Below, piece by piece: positions 45,847-55,275 of a DNA stretch of 64,000 bases. Each line of letters begins with the position of its first letter. Position 1 is the stretch's first letter. The notes beneath the pieces are model-generated. The model was not told the DNA's origin. It did not search any database and saw only the letters and a list, made by a program, of their open reading frames with translations. The stretch comes from Pseudoalteromonas luteoviolacea (GTDB taxonomy: Bacteria; Pseudomonadota; Gammaproteobacteria; Enterobacterales; Alteromonadaceae). A program made the translations under genes and the position numbers. The stretch covers positions 248,001 through 312,000 of the forward strand of contig NZ_JWIC01000007.1 of NCBI RefSeq assembly GCF_000814765.1, given 5' to 3'.

Positions 45847-47199
45847 TTATCTAATTAAATGCCATTTGGTCTGCCTACCTGCCAAATACCAAACTTGTTT
45901 ACCATCAAACACAGCGTCTTGTTCAAGTTTGACTTGGATCCATTGGTTATCCCATTCCGGCAATTGCACCTTAATGTTGCCTTCAATTGCGTAAACGGTA
46001 TTTGGATAAAGTTTCCAGTCACCTTGGATAGGTGTCGGGCCTTGGTTGTCCCACATACCAATTGTTGGGCCAGGAGCATGGCCAACAAAACCCAGAGGGT
46101 GTGTGTAGGTACTACTGATAATATTAGCAGCTTGGCTATCTTTGATGGTCTCGGCTAAAATTTGATTGCCCGTTAGCCCAGTTTTAAAGTTGTCTGTGAG
46201 GATGTCTTGCCAGCGATTGCCCACGGACATCGCATTTTTCAGTCCATTCGGTACATCCGTTTCATTGAGCTTTAAAACGTAACCCATCTCTTGCGTATCA
46301 GTACATTGATTTAAGTAGCATATGCCAACATCAGTATGAATAATGTCTCCGGGTAAAATAACGCGATTGTATTTGCCCATAAACACTTCATCTTTTGGCG
46401 GATTATCACCACGGCGCTGAATATTCACATAAGGTTGGAACCAAGGTCGCAACTGCAACTCTTCAAAACGTTCACGAAGATACCACTCAACATCTGTTGT
46501 TGTGGTGACGCCTGGAGTGATCACTTTATTCGAGAATGCTTCCGCTATCACGCGTCTTGCAATGGTAACAGCCTGCGGATAGACGTTAAGCTCTCTTTCA
46601 CTTCTTGTTTCTAACCATCTAATTACCAGGTTTTCTGCACTCACCAAGCGTTTTTCATATTTTCTAGGTAAATACTTTTTCAGTTGATTATGCAGGCCAA
46701 CACTTAAGCCATCAGCGAGTGCCCAATCCTCACTGATGTTTATACCAATGCGTTTTGGATCTTTTTCAGCAATTACCTCAGCTAGGCGCTGCCATTGCTC
46801 TTCTTTGCTGCCGCCTTTCCAGACAGTCGGGTATAGATCTCCAATTGGATAGCGGCTCACGCTGAATCGCTCAACGCTGCCATCTGGCTTTTTAGAGAAT
46901 ACTAATAAAGTTGTGCGTCTCGCAGCAAACGTGGGTTGTGGCACAAGAGTATAAAACAACTTGTCTTCACCATACTCACGATTAATGACGAGCCACATGT
47001 CTAAATCGGCTTCATCCATGAGTTTCGGTAGTAGATTGTCAAGCCTATCTGTGACCATATGATTTATCGGCTCTACACGCTCTTTAAAACTGAGGATATC
47101 GGGCAGCTCTGTTATTTCGCGCCCTTGTGTAAATTCTTGTGCAGACAATGATGTGCTCAGGCCTAATATGGCCCCAAATAGTCCAAAAAACTTGTGCAT
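45847..47199 (-). CDS. Secreted M24 family metallopeptidase (Xaa-Pro aminopeptidase-like)
   Basis: A 450-residue protein with a signal peptide (MHKFFGLFGAILGLSTSLSAQ). The pita-bread fold has all five metal ligands in order: Asp in IIHTDVGICYL, Asp in QCTDTQEMG, His in THPLGFVGHAPG, Glu in VYAIEGNI and Glu in VKLEQDAVF. The N-terminal creatinase-like domain begins at about residue 35. It should cleave peptides, probably with proline at P1', in the periplasm. Single gene. Confidence 0.9.
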   Translation of the reverse strand: MHKFFGLFGAILGLSTSLSAQEFTQGREITELPDILSFKERVEPINHMVTDRLDNLLPKLMDEADLDMWLVINREYGEDKLFYTLVPQPTFAARRTTLLVFSKKPDGSVERFSVSRYPIGDLYPTVWKGGSKEEQWQRLAEVIAEKDPKRIGINISEDWALADGLSVGLHNQLKKYLPRKYEKRLVSAENLVIRWLETRSERELNVYPQAVTIARRVIAEAFSNKVITPGVTTTTDVEWYLRERFEELQLRPWFQPYVNIQRRGDNPPKDEVFMGKYNRVILPGDIIHTDVGICYLNQCTDTQEMGYVLKLNETDVPNGLKNAMSVGNRWQDILTDNFKTGLTGNQILAETIKDSQAANIISSTYTHPLGFVGHAPGPTIGMWDNQGPTPIQGDWKLYPNTVYAIEGNIKVQLPEWDNQWIQVKLEQDAVFDGKQVWYLAGRQTKWHLIR

Positions 47200-47412
47200 A
47201 ATGGTCCTACCGTTTATTTGCTTATATAGAACTTAAAGGTCTGCATTGAGTTGGCTTACCTAAAAGGTCGAGTATTTATTGTTAGTAAGGGCTTAAAATA
47301 ATATGGCAATACGTGTTTAACAGCAACCTAGATGCTACGAATGACAGCTAAGTACTATTTACATAACTAATTACACAACTAATAGAGAGTAGAAATGATG
47401 ATATGGATAATA

Positions 47413-47462
47413 TAAACCTGCCATTTAGTCATTATCCATAATGACTTAAAGAGTTAGGTTTA
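47413..47462 (+). promoter_or_regulatory. Nested inverted repeat over the ribosome site of the next gene
   Basis: An inner palindrome AGTCATTAT-CC-ATAATGACT (47427-47446) is nested within TAAACCT (47413-47419) and AGGTTTA (47456-47462). The AGG in the outer 3' arm is the ribosome site of the ATG at 47466. It could be an operator, or an RNA fold that controls translation. Confidence 0.5.
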
Positions 47463-47465
47463 ACT

Positions 47466-48041
47466 ATGATTTGTGTAGTTAAGTATTTAGTTGCAATAGG
47501 TGTAGGTTTTAACGACCTTAATATGCCAATTATGGCAAATATTGAGTCTAGTTTTAAACGATGTGCTGATGCCCTGCCATTTGGGTACAACATCAGCCAT
47601 ATAGCACCTCCTGCTCCAAGAGGGGAGAGTGGCATTAGGTTGACATTATATTTGCCCCCACTAAAGATTATTCCATGGCTTCAAAAAGTCGGGTGGGGCG
47701 GTTTTATGTCAGATGTAGCAACGCTCTTCATACTTGCTGGAGATGAATGGCCTTTAATAGGGAGCCAGATTGAGGTCAATGAGCAGGTTGAAACTTACAT
47801 TGGCTTTGAATTAATTGCTGGTAGAGGTCAGAAAAAGCTAGAAGCGCTAGAAAAAACATTATTGAGATTGCAAAAAAGAGATGTTTTCGATGCTGCAAGA
47901 GTAAATACCGTACTGCATTGGAATGACTATAACTTACGCCCGAAAGATGATGGATTTAGAAAAGACACAAACTTAAAACTCGTTGTCAAAGAAGCGGGTA
48001 AAGTCGAGGCAAAGGTTTATTTGGGAACCAATAAAAAATAA
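47466..48041 (+). CDS. Unknown 191-residue protein
   Basis: No family recognised. The start is MICVVKYLVAIGVGFNDLNM; the ATG at 47466 has AGG seven bases upstream. The N-terminal 25 residues are mildly hydrophobic but not a clear signal peptide. The body alternates strands and helices (GSQIEVNEQVETYIGFELIAGRG, ALEKTLLRLQKRDVFDAARVNTVLHW) and the end is lysine-rich. Probably cytoplasmic. Isolated gene under the nested palindrome just described. Confidence 0.55.
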   Translation: MICVVKYLVAIGVGFNDLNMPIMANIESSFKRCADALPFGYNISHIAPPAPRGESGIRLTLYLPPLKIIPWLQKVGWGGFMSDVATLFILAGDEWPLIGSQIEVNEQVETYIGFELIAGRGQKKLEALEKTLLRLQKRDVFDAARVNTVLHWNDYNLRPKDDGFRKDTNLKLVVKEAGKVEAKVYLGTNKK

Positions 48042-48355
48042 TGAGTGTTATTTTTACTGATATACACGCATACATAGTTTGCTCATCGTATTAACCCCCT
48101 CGCTTTTAATCATGACTTTTTAACTTGTTATCTTTTCGTAGGTTATTTAAAACAATCAACGTCAGTTTTAGCTAGCTAATGGGCATGATAATCAGATTTG
48201 TCTTCCAGTGTGTTAAACCTAAACTTGCTTTTTACATAATATGTATTTGCTCAGCGAGCTGAGGCCTGCACTTATATATTAGATTGTACAATCTTACTCA
48301 TCGCCTATTGATACACAAATAGAAGGCCGACTCCATTAGCGAGTCGGCCCAATAT
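48042..48355. other. Intergenic region with a hairpin before the lectin-like gene's end
   Basis: About 314 bases between convergent genes with no frame of note. At 48325-48349 GGCCGACTC and GAGTCGGCC form a perfect 9-bp stem with a 7-base loop. It lies seven bases past the stop of the minus-strand gene and probably ends its transcript, though the T-run is weak. Confidence 0.6.
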
Positions 48356-50299
48356 TTATTTAACGTAGTACAGTAAAGTGTTTTGTTCCGCACCACTGTA
48401 TACGCCGCTGTTATATGGCCAGAGGTCAAACTTAACATTATGCTGATATAACGAAGCGCCATTGCGCGTGTAACCATCTCCGCGGCTTGTTGGCTTTGTG
48501 CTTAAGCTGATAAATGAGTAATCAAGACCGGATAGGCTACATCCAGTTCCTTCGTGTTGCCATAGTACAGCTGTATCGTAGGGGACTTTGGGCTGGCTTA
48601 AATCGGTATTTTGTTGCAAAGAAACACAGTTAGCGTTGGTTAATTTGGCTTTACTGATCTGTGAAACCTGACTGTATTCATCTATAAACATCATACCTGA
48701 AGTCATTTGCTTTTGAATCGCTTGCCATTGTGCTGCTGGCAATACGCCATTGGTTGTTTCTGTTACCGGAGAAGTCACAACCAGTTCATTTAGTCCATCC
48801 GCATGGTTTGCTACGAGTGTCCAGCCACCCCCATTAAGTGTCATTTCACAATGCGCATAGAATGCAGGCTCACCGCCATTTCCATCTGGGTCTATTTGAT
48901 AAATCCCGGTGGTTGCATTTGGTGTTTGTTGTTTTATTGAAGCACATGTGGTGCCTTCGATCGGTGTTGGGTCTTCAGGTTCTATGACAGTATCATGTGT
49001 TACAAAGCCGCCGTAGTATTCCAACTCACCAATTACGCGGTAGGAGCTGCCATGCGTAGAGTGAATTTTTAGTCTGACGTACTTCCCGATAGCAGGCTCT
49101 ATTAAAGTTACAAGCTGGTTGAGACCCGTTGGGATTGTCAGAGTCTCGTGGTCGCTAAAGTGTACATTATCTTGCGAAACCTGCAGGGTAACTTCTTTTG
49201 GACCCATAGTTTTAGCGGTTTCATAAAGCATAACTCTAAAAGAAGTTATGTACGCATTACGCTCAAATGCGACTTGTAGCCAGTGTTCTTGATTAACTGT
49301 AGAGAGCCATACCCCACGCCTGATTCGCTTTTGAGAGTCAATGTTTACTTTTTCACCGTTGTTAAAGCCATCAAATGCGCCTGCAGGACTGTCTTTTGAA
49401 TAAGAGTTGCTAGCGGTGTAAGAAGCTTCAGTTAGCCCATTGCTGCCTAGCAACGCTATGTTACCATATTGCCCAGTGGCTTCTCCTGGATCTATAGCAA
49501 ATTGACTTCCAGTATCTAGACGAAGGGCCATTGTATCTTTGCCATAGTGTGTAATGTCTTGAGCAAACAGCTTATTCTTAACGGTTAGGATATTTATAAT
49601 CTCAAGTAAATGGTCGGTTTCTGCGTCACGTGATTGTTCCTCTTGTACGAGCAGCTTTCCATTGACGGTTTGAAACCCTTCTTGGTTAATGGCCTGGTGC
49701 GTTAACTCATAAGCTTCATTATTGTGCGTGATCCCTGCATTGGTTGGACTATACACGGCAAGGTAGCCAATCGACTCTTCAACATGATTATTTCCCGCCT
49801 CTTGCTCATTGAGTGCAACACCGAAGGTTAGTGCTGATGTACTTGAAACGCGCAATGAATAGGCATCTGCGTCATTTTGTGTTTGGCCACTGAGTAAAAT
49901 ATGCGGTGTATGGGCAAAGCTTTCGTTAAAAAATTGATGCGTGGAACCACTTGTCATGGTGAACTCACCAACTTCCCAAAAACTGCCATCTTGAAGCTGG
50001 TGACGCCCTTTTTCCGCAACCAAAAAGGCCACACGTTCTTCACCATGCAGACCATCTAAATACGGCCACTCTTTAAATTGAACATCGAAACTTGAATCGG
50101 TCACATTTGAAATTGATACAACACCCGCTTGTGGATCATTAAGAGTGGGGATAGATGCAAATACAACTGGATCATTAAATCCATTGATTGGTACAGTGAT
50201 CTTTTGGTCCGATATTTTGACATCTTCGATGAGAGTAAAGGGTTGAGCGTAAGCAGCAGTGGCAAAAGCCAAAGAACAAATACCAAGAAGTTTAAACAT
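48356..50299 (-). CDS. Secreted multidomain protein: lectin-like module, discoidin domain, fibrinogen-like C-terminus
   Basis: A 647-residue secreted protein with a signal peptide (MFKLLGICSLAFATAAYA). About residues 20-180 are a beta-rich module (SFDVQFKEWPYLDGLHGEERVAFLVAEKGRHQL) like the H-type-lectin-style modules in bacterial surface proteins. About 290-430 is an F5/8-type C (discoidin) domain (SYSKDSPAGAFDGFNNG, GVWLSTVNQEHWLQVAFE, VRLKIHSTHGSSYRVIGELEYYG). About 450-647 is a fibrinogen-like part (TCASIKQQTPNATTGIYQID, FYAHCEMTLNGGGWTLVANH). All three usually bind glycans, so an adhesive or scavenging role is likely. No catalytic motif seen. Confidence 0.8.
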   Translation of the reverse strand: MFKLLGICSLAFATAAYAQPFTLIEDVKISDQKITVPINGFNDPVVFASIPTLNDPQAGVVSISNVTDSSFDVQFKEWPYLDGLHGEERVAFLVAEKGRHQLQDGSFWEVGEFTMTSGSTHQFFNESFAHTPHILLSGQTQNDADAYSLRVSSTSALTFGVALNEQEAGNNHVEESIGYLAVYSPTNAGITHNNEAYELTHQAINQEGFQTVNGKLLVQEEQSRDAETDHLLEIINILTVKNKLFAQDITHYGKDTMALRLDTGSQFAIDPGEATGQYGNIALLGSNGLTEASYTASNSYSKDSPAGAFDGFNNGEKVNIDSQKRIRRGVWLSTVNQEHWLQVAFERNAYITSFRVMLYETAKTMGPKEVTLQVSQDNVHFSDHETLTIPTGLNQLVTLIEPAIGKYVRLKIHSTHGSSYRVIGELEYYGGFVTHDTVIEPEDPTPIEGTTCASIKQQTPNATTGIYQIDPDGNGGEPAFYAHCEMTLNGGGWTLVANHADGLNELVVTSPVTETTNGVLPAAQWQAIQKQMTSGMMFIDEYSQVSQISKAKLTNANCVSLQQNTDLSQPKVPYDTAVLWQHEGTGCSLSGLDYSFISLSTKPTSRGDGYTRNGASLYQHNVKFDLWPYNSGVYSGAEQNTLLYYVK

Positions 50300-50531
50300 A
50301 GCCGTCCTTATTAATTATCTTGAGAGGTTGTTTATTTTTGCAATGCGCATAATATCGAATAAATACGTTTTTATGAATAGGGTTTGCAACTTAATGCATT
50401 GTTTTATATTAATAACTTTATATTGTGAAAATAGTTTTCTCTTACGTTAGAACATGGGTCAATGAAATCATATAGTGAGCCCATGAATTATGATGACATA
50501 TGAGCTCATAAAGTACTTAAGATATATTGGG

Positions 50532-50903
50532 TTATTCAATTAAATAGGTGGATTTTTGGCCTTCTATTGACTTAAAGCTACCGGTTTTTCCTATCATATC
50601 TCGATTATATTCACAGTTTATGATGGAAAAAGTACTCGATGCTATGCCATCTTTAAATCTACCCTCATGACGAATAACCAATGTGTTTTCTTCGTTACTT
50701 TCGTGTTTAAATATTTCTAAACCATTAAACGCAGCGTTTCCTTCTTTATCATAGTAGAGCAGATAGTGCACAGTGCTGGTGCCGACAAGGTCGCCTTTAT
50801 ATGTTTGTTGTACAATGGCATGAGTTATTTTTGTTTCGTTAGTCAGTAAATCGACATCTGACTCTTGCCAATCGATTACTTGAAATATACCTGCAAGTTT
50901 CAT
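50532..50903 (-). CDS. DUF3224 family protein
   Basis: A 123-residue beta-barrel protein. The family pattern is clear: IDWQESDVDL, THAIVQQTYKGDLVGTSTVHYLLYYD, FNGLEIFKHESNEENTLVIRHEGRF, then GKTGSFKSIEGQKSTYLI. The start at 50903 (MKLAGIF) is used; an upstream extension from 50945 is not conserved in style. Function unknown; sometimes near regulators. It is divergent from the AraC-type gene. Confidence 0.85.
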   Translation of the reverse strand: MKLAGIFQVIDWQESDVDLLTNETKITHAIVQQTYKGDLVGTSTVHYLLYYDKEGNAAFNGLEIFKHESNEENTLVIRHEGRFKDGIASSTFSIINCEYNRDMIGKTGSFKSIEGQKSTYLIE

Positions 50904-50999
50904 TGTTAGCTTCTCTCGGTAGTTAGTTTTTTTGCAGGTTAGCATCTAAATGCACATCTGGTATTGTATAAACGCGACAGTTAAATTCTTGGGACAGTT

Positions 51000-51788
51000 T
51001 TGCTAGAAAATAATAAAGAGGTGACTGGTGTGCTGCATCAGAAGGCCAGCAAGGAACACTATAAGTTGCGTCGATATGAGCCGAAGGCTGAACTTAGCAG
51101 CCTTATTGAGCAATTTTGGTTTGTAGACTGGCAAATTTCGGAGCAAAAGTCGCATACGCAAAGGAATTTACCAGATCCGAATTTTCATTTGGTGATAGAA
51201 GCACAGCAAGTACAAGTGATAGGCCCAGTCAGTAAAGTGTTTTCCTATAGTATGTCCAAACAAGGGCGTGTGCTTGGAGTAAAGTTTAAAGTCGCTTCTT
51301 TATTGCATTTGTTAGAAAAGCCGCCCAGTCATTATGTCGATAAAGCGTTACCGGCAAGCGATTTTTTTGGAGCAGAGGTAGATCACTTACTGTTACCTTT
51401 GTACACTTGTCAGAGCGATGAGGTGATTTTTGATTCACTGAGTTCATTCTTAAAAATCTACAATGCGCCAATGAGCTTGTATCAGTGTCAAGCGTTAGAG
51501 TTGTGTTGCCTGATAAAAAACGATCCGAGCATCTATACTGTCGAGGCGCTTGCCGCTAAAAGCAACTTGTCAAAAAGATCTATTCAGAGAGCCTTTAACA
51601 AATGTGTGGGGTTGACACCTAAATGGCTTATTCGAAAGTACCGTTTACATCAAGTCCTTAGGCAACTCGAGCATGGTAACTTGGATATGCTGGATATTGT
51701 TAATTTGCTTAAATATACAGATCAAGCACATTTAATCCGTGATTTTAAAGAGGTGATAGGGGTTACACCTGGTCAGTATCTCAAATAA
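51000..51788 (+). CDS. AraC-family transcriptional regulator
   Basis: A 262-residue regulator. The C-terminal 100 residues hold the double helix-turn-helix (YTVEALAAKSNLSKRSIQRAFNKCVGLTPKWLIRKYRLHQVL, then YTDQAHLIRDFKEVIGVTPGQYLK). The N-terminal half resembles the DUF6597-type sensor (YEPKAELSSLIEQFWFVDW, NLPDPNFHLVIE). Start is TTG at 51000; a GTG at 51030 with AGAGG upstream is an alternative. Divergent from the DUF3224 gene, which it may regulate. Confidence 0.88.
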   Translation: MLENNKEVTGVLHQKASKEHYKLRRYEPKAELSSLIEQFWFVDWQISEQKSHTQRNLPDPNFHLVIEAQQVQVIGPVSKVFSYSMSKQGRVLGVKFKVASLLHLLEKPPSHYVDKALPASDFFGAEVDHLLLPLYTCQSDEVIFDSLSSFLKIYNAPMSLYQCQALELCCLIKNDPSIYTVEALAAKSNLSKRSIQRAFNKCVGLTPKWLIRKYRLHQVLRQLEHGNLDMLDIVNLLKYTDQAHLIRDFKEVIGVTPGQYLK

Positions 51789-52026
51789 ACATTTTTTTAA
51801 GAAGCCAGTGTATACAGAAAAGAACACGAAAATAGTATTTACATGAAAACTAAGTCAGGTGATTAAACAGGTTGATTGTCAGCGTATTGATGACAGGCTT
51901 ATAATTACTAACCCTCGTTGTGGTAGATTAGCCTTTAGACATGGAAATTAAAGCTGTATATACTTAATCATTAAATCAAGGGCATATTTAAGCTTTGAAT
52001 ATTATATAATTAAAGTTTATGAGGTG

Positions 52027-52443
52027 ATGCAAAAAGCGATGACGAGAAAGCAAAGAGATTTTAGAATTAAGTGTTTAAATGCTTTAAAAAAAGGAGCGAT
52101 AACCACATTTTTTTTGTTTATTGTCACTGCGTTTGTGTATCAAGCCCAAGTTAACGCAGATTTTGTGATTGAGTCACAAACTTATGACTGTAGGTTAGGG
52201 CACTGTGAGGTAACAATTGTCGCTGCAGCAAGTGTTGATAAGCGTGTACCAATAAATATTAGAGTGATAGGCGTGCAAACTAAGTGGATTGGTGATGCTC
52301 AAGTCAATAAGCAGCTATTTACAGAAGTGTTTTCTGAAGAATTATCAGGTAAATCCAGTCAAACAATCCGGCTTCGTTTTAAAATTCCATCATTGGACCA
52401 ACCAGATTACTTACTTATCTCTTTGAAGCAACCCCCAGGCTGA
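52027..52443 (+). CDS. Single-pass membrane protein of unknown function
   Basis: A 138-residue protein with a basic start (MTRKQRDFRIKCLNALKKG), one membrane segment (AITTFFLFIVTAFVYQAQV) and an exported beta-rich domain with two cysteines (YDCRLGHCEV) that may form a disulfide. Starts at 52024 (GTG), 52027 or 52039 (ATG) are possible; the ribosome site does not decide. No family recognised. Confidence 0.55.
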   Translation: MQKAMTRKQRDFRIKCLNALKKGAITTFFLFIVTAFVYQAQVNADFVIESQTYDCRLGHCEVTIVAAASVDKRVPINIRVIGVQTKWIGDAQVNKQLFTEVFSEELSGKSSQTIRLRFKIPSLDQPDYLLISLKQPPG

Positions 52444-52461
52444 GTTGGCGTTACTCAACCT
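52438..52461 (+). terminator. Weak hairpin after the membrane protein gene
   Basis: GGCTGAGT and ACTCAACC form a mostly paired stem over the stop codon, followed by TTTATT. Weak call. Confidence 0.4.
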
Positions 52462-52651
52462 TTATTAGGTAAAGTTTTTAGAATATATACCCTAGACAGT
52501 AATCATCATATCGATTTCTCTTTGCTCATTTTTTTGCTCTAATCCAGTCCCGTGGGCATTCAAAGCATAAGGACGTATTTCGTCTCTATTAAATGTTAAG
52601 GCCAAATTATATTTAGTAACATGTGGAAAAATGCAATTCTGGAACTAGTTA

Positions 52652-54685
52652 ATGATAAGAAAATTAAAGTCTGCCAGCTCATCGAGCTTGCTATTGCTTG
52701 CAATGACACTCGGTGTATGGCATTCAAATGCGATAGCACAAGGCGAACAAAAAACAGGTTTGATACCAGAGGACTATTTTGACTTTGTGTATATGCATAC
52801 CCCGGAAATCTCCCCCAACAATGACGTGATTTTATTTGTTAAACAGACTGTCAACGATGACGCTAGTGGAAGAGACAACCAAATCTTTAAAATTGATAAG
52901 CAAGGTGGGGTTTCTGAGTTTACGCAGGGGAAACGAGATAGGTCGCCTAAATGGTCTGCTGATGGCAATCAAGTTGCGTTTATTCGTTCGGTCGATGGGC
53001 AATCTCAAGTCTTTGTGATGCCAGCAAATGGGGGGGAAGCAAAAGCGGTCACATCACTAGAACAAAGTTTGTCTGGGTTTGAGTGGTTTCCATCGGGAGA
53101 CAAATTACTTTTATCTCTCAATGTAGCGAACAATGACTCTGAGAAGAAACACAATTCGAAGGAGTCTAAAAAACGCGCAGAACCTGATACGGTTATCGTC
53201 AAACATGCTAAATACTTATCGAATGGAAGTGGGTATTTAAGTGATAAGCGCACTCATTTGTTTGAATTTGATCTTAAAACAAAAGTTTTGACACAGCTTA
53301 CGTCTGGTGCAGATTGGAATGCAAACAGCCCTGTCATCTCAAACGATGGCTCATCTATTTATTTTCATGCCAATAAAACGGGTCAAGAGTATGAAGGTAA
53401 TGACAACAGTGATATTTATCACTTAGAAATGAGTTCTAAGCGGGTGACAGCTGTCACTCAGCACCCTCATGCTCAATTTAGTGCGAGCCAGGGGACTGAC
53501 AAAAAAGCGCTTGCTTACCTACATATGGAAGACTCATATGAGCAAGTTGACTTAATGTTGCTGACACATGGCGCTAAGAAGCCAGTTAATTTAACCAAAA
53601 ACTTCGATAGGAATGCAAAACCAGCAATTTGGTCAGCAGACAATAAGCATCTTTATTTTACGACAAACGATCACGGTGCCAATCGTTTGTTTGCCGTTTC
53701 TGTTGAAAGTGGTGAAGTAACAAGGTTATTAGATAAAAATCAAAAAATAGGCAATCTTGCTGTATCAAGTGATGGTCAGTTTCTTGTTTTTACGGCTGAA
53801 AGCAGCACAGAGCTACCAGAACTCTATCGTCTAGATCTTGGAAGTAAGAAAGTAAGTAAATTAACGTCGTTCAATGATAAATTACGTAATGAAAAAGCGT
53901 TATCACCGGCTGAAGAAGTATGGTTTGTGAATGAAAAAGGTATGAAAGTACAAGGTTTTGTTCATAAGCCACTGAACTTTGATAAACGCAAATCATACCC
54001 CGCCATTTTAAATATTAAAGGCGGTCCAGGCGGTATGTGGGGGCACCAGTGGTTTTTCGAAAACCAAATGTATGCTGCGCAGGGCTATGCTGTCGTGTAT
54101 GTAAACTATCGTGGAAGCAGTGGCTATGGTATTGCTCACAGTCAAGCTGTACGCAAAGATTACGGTGGTGCTGATTATCGAGACAATATGCAGTTTCTTG
54201 ACAATGTCTTGGCTAAAAACCCTTGGATGAATAAAGATAAGTTATTTATTACAGGTGGCAGCCATGGTGGTTTTTTAACTAATTGGATCACCACTAAAAC
54301 AGATAGATTTAAAGCGGCTGTGACTCAACGCAGTGTGAGCTCATGGATATCAGAAGCGGGTACTCAGGCATATACGCCGAATCAAATGACCATAGAGTTC
54401 GGTGGCCACTTATGGAATAACTTTGATGCTTATTGGGATAGGTCTCCTTTGAAGTATGCGGATAACGTCAAGACACCCACGCTTATCATTCACAGCGATG
54501 CGGATATGATTACACCTATCGGGCAGGCACAAGAATGGTTTTATGCACTTAAGGTCAATGAAGTCCCTGTTGAAATGGTAATATTTAAAGGAGAGACGCA
54601 TTCATTATCTCGTTCAGGTAAACCAACTAACCTGGTCGCGCGCATTGAGCACATTTTACAGTGGTTTGAACGTTATTCTGATTAA
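52652..54685 (+). CDS. S9 family serine peptidase (prolyl oligopeptidase / acylaminoacyl-peptidase type), secreted
   Basis: A 677-residue exported peptidase with a signal peptide (LLLLAMTLGVWHSNAIA). Residues of about 40-420 are a WD40-like propeller (TMxPDGxxI-type repeats such as KWSADGNQVAFIRSVDG and VISNDGSSIYFHAN). The C-terminal alpha/beta hydrolase has Ser537 in ITGGSHGGFLTNW, Asp near 614 in IIHSDADMITP and His near 650 in FKGETHSLSR. It probably trims peptides in the periplasm. Single gene with terminator. Confidence 0.92.
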   Translation: MIRKLKSASSSSLLLLAMTLGVWHSNAIAQGEQKTGLIPEDYFDFVYMHTPEISPNNDVILFVKQTVNDDASGRDNQIFKIDKQGGVSEFTQGKRDRSPKWSADGNQVAFIRSVDGQSQVFVMPANGGEAKAVTSLEQSLSGFEWFPSGDKLLLSLNVANNDSEKKHNSKESKKRAEPDTVIVKHAKYLSNGSGYLSDKRTHLFEFDLKTKVLTQLTSGADWNANSPVISNDGSSIYFHANKTGQEYEGNDNSDIYHLEMSSKRVTAVTQHPHAQFSASQGTDKKALAYLHMEDSYEQVDLMLLTHGAKKPVNLTKNFDRNAKPAIWSADNKHLYFTTNDHGANRLFAVSVESGEVTRLLDKNQKIGNLAVSSDGQFLVFTAESSTELPELYRLDLGSKKVSKLTSFNDKLRNEKALSPAEEVWFVNEKGMKVQGFVHKPLNFDKRKSYPAILNIKGGPGGMWGHQWFFENQMYAAQGYAVVYVNYRGSSGYGIAHSQAVRKDYGGADYRDNMQFLDNVLAKNPWMNKDKLFITGGSHGGFLTNWITTKTDRFKAAVTQRSVSSWISEAGTQAYTPNQMTIEFGGHLWNNFDAYWDRSPLKYADNVKTPTLIIHSDADMITPIGQAQEWFYALKVNEVPVEMVIFKGETHSLSRSGKPTNLVARIEHILQWFERYSD

Positions 54686-54712
54686 TTGGGATCAAGTTTA
54701 TTGAGTATGAAA

Positions 54713-54737
54713 TAAGGGCGGTGTAATCGCCCTTTTT
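54713..54737 (+). terminator. Terminator after S9 peptidase
   Basis: AAGGGCG and CGCCCTT pair around GTGTAAT and are followed by TTTTT. Confidence 0.88.
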
Positions 54738-54918
54738 AATAGTGTCATTTATTTCAACTAATACTGTCCTTTTTTGTTCCTAGCCAACTGAGCAGATTTG
54801 TTAAGTACACTGCTAATTTTCATCTTTTCTGGTATGATATTCTTCGAATTTTAATTCGGTGGAGTAGGTGTTTTTTTCACTTGCAACTGTTTTTTATGTG
54901 GTTTTCTTTAACGTTTAT

Positions 54919-55275
54919 ATGTATGAAATTCAACTAAATAGCTTTGTACGGCGTATTGACCAAGCCCATTCTATAAAAGCCATCATCAAGTCTTCAGGCG
55001 CACATTTAAGCCGAATAGGGCGTTCAAGAAATTGGCGTATTCGAGGCAGCCGGTCACAATTCGAGTTTATCATTGCGCACGCACAGCGGGCCGAAGAGTC
55101 TAGCTGGCGGTGGGTAATTGAGAGCTTGATTAACACATTTCCAAAGCCTGATTTAGCTGAGTTAGTAGACATGGTACGTAATAACCCAGCCATCACACAT
55201 CAGCAGCTAATAGCTGAAACCGAGTGTACCTTGATTGAAGCAAGAAAAGCGTTTGATATTGCTTGGGAAGATTAA
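54919..55275 (+). CDS. Small RRF_GI-like (ribosome recycling factor-like) protein
   Basis: A 118-residue protein (MYEIQLNSFVRRIDQAHSIKAIIKSSGAHLSRIGRSRNW) similar in style to short gammaproteobacterial proteins labelled ribosome recycling factor-like (RRF_GI); it is unrelated in sequence to true RRF. The C-terminal part (LAELVDMVRNNPAITHQQLIAETECTLIEARKAFDIAWED) looks like a small helical, possibly HTH-like unit. An extension from GTG at 54868 would add 17 hydrophobic residues and has GGAG upstream; the choice is uncertain. Function unknown. Confidence 0.65.
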   Translation: MYEIQLNSFVRRIDQAHSIKAIIKSSGAHLSRIGRSRNWRIRGSRSQFEFIIAHAQRAEESSWRWVIESLINTFPKPDLAELVDMVRNNPAITHQQLIAETECTLIEARKAFDIAWED

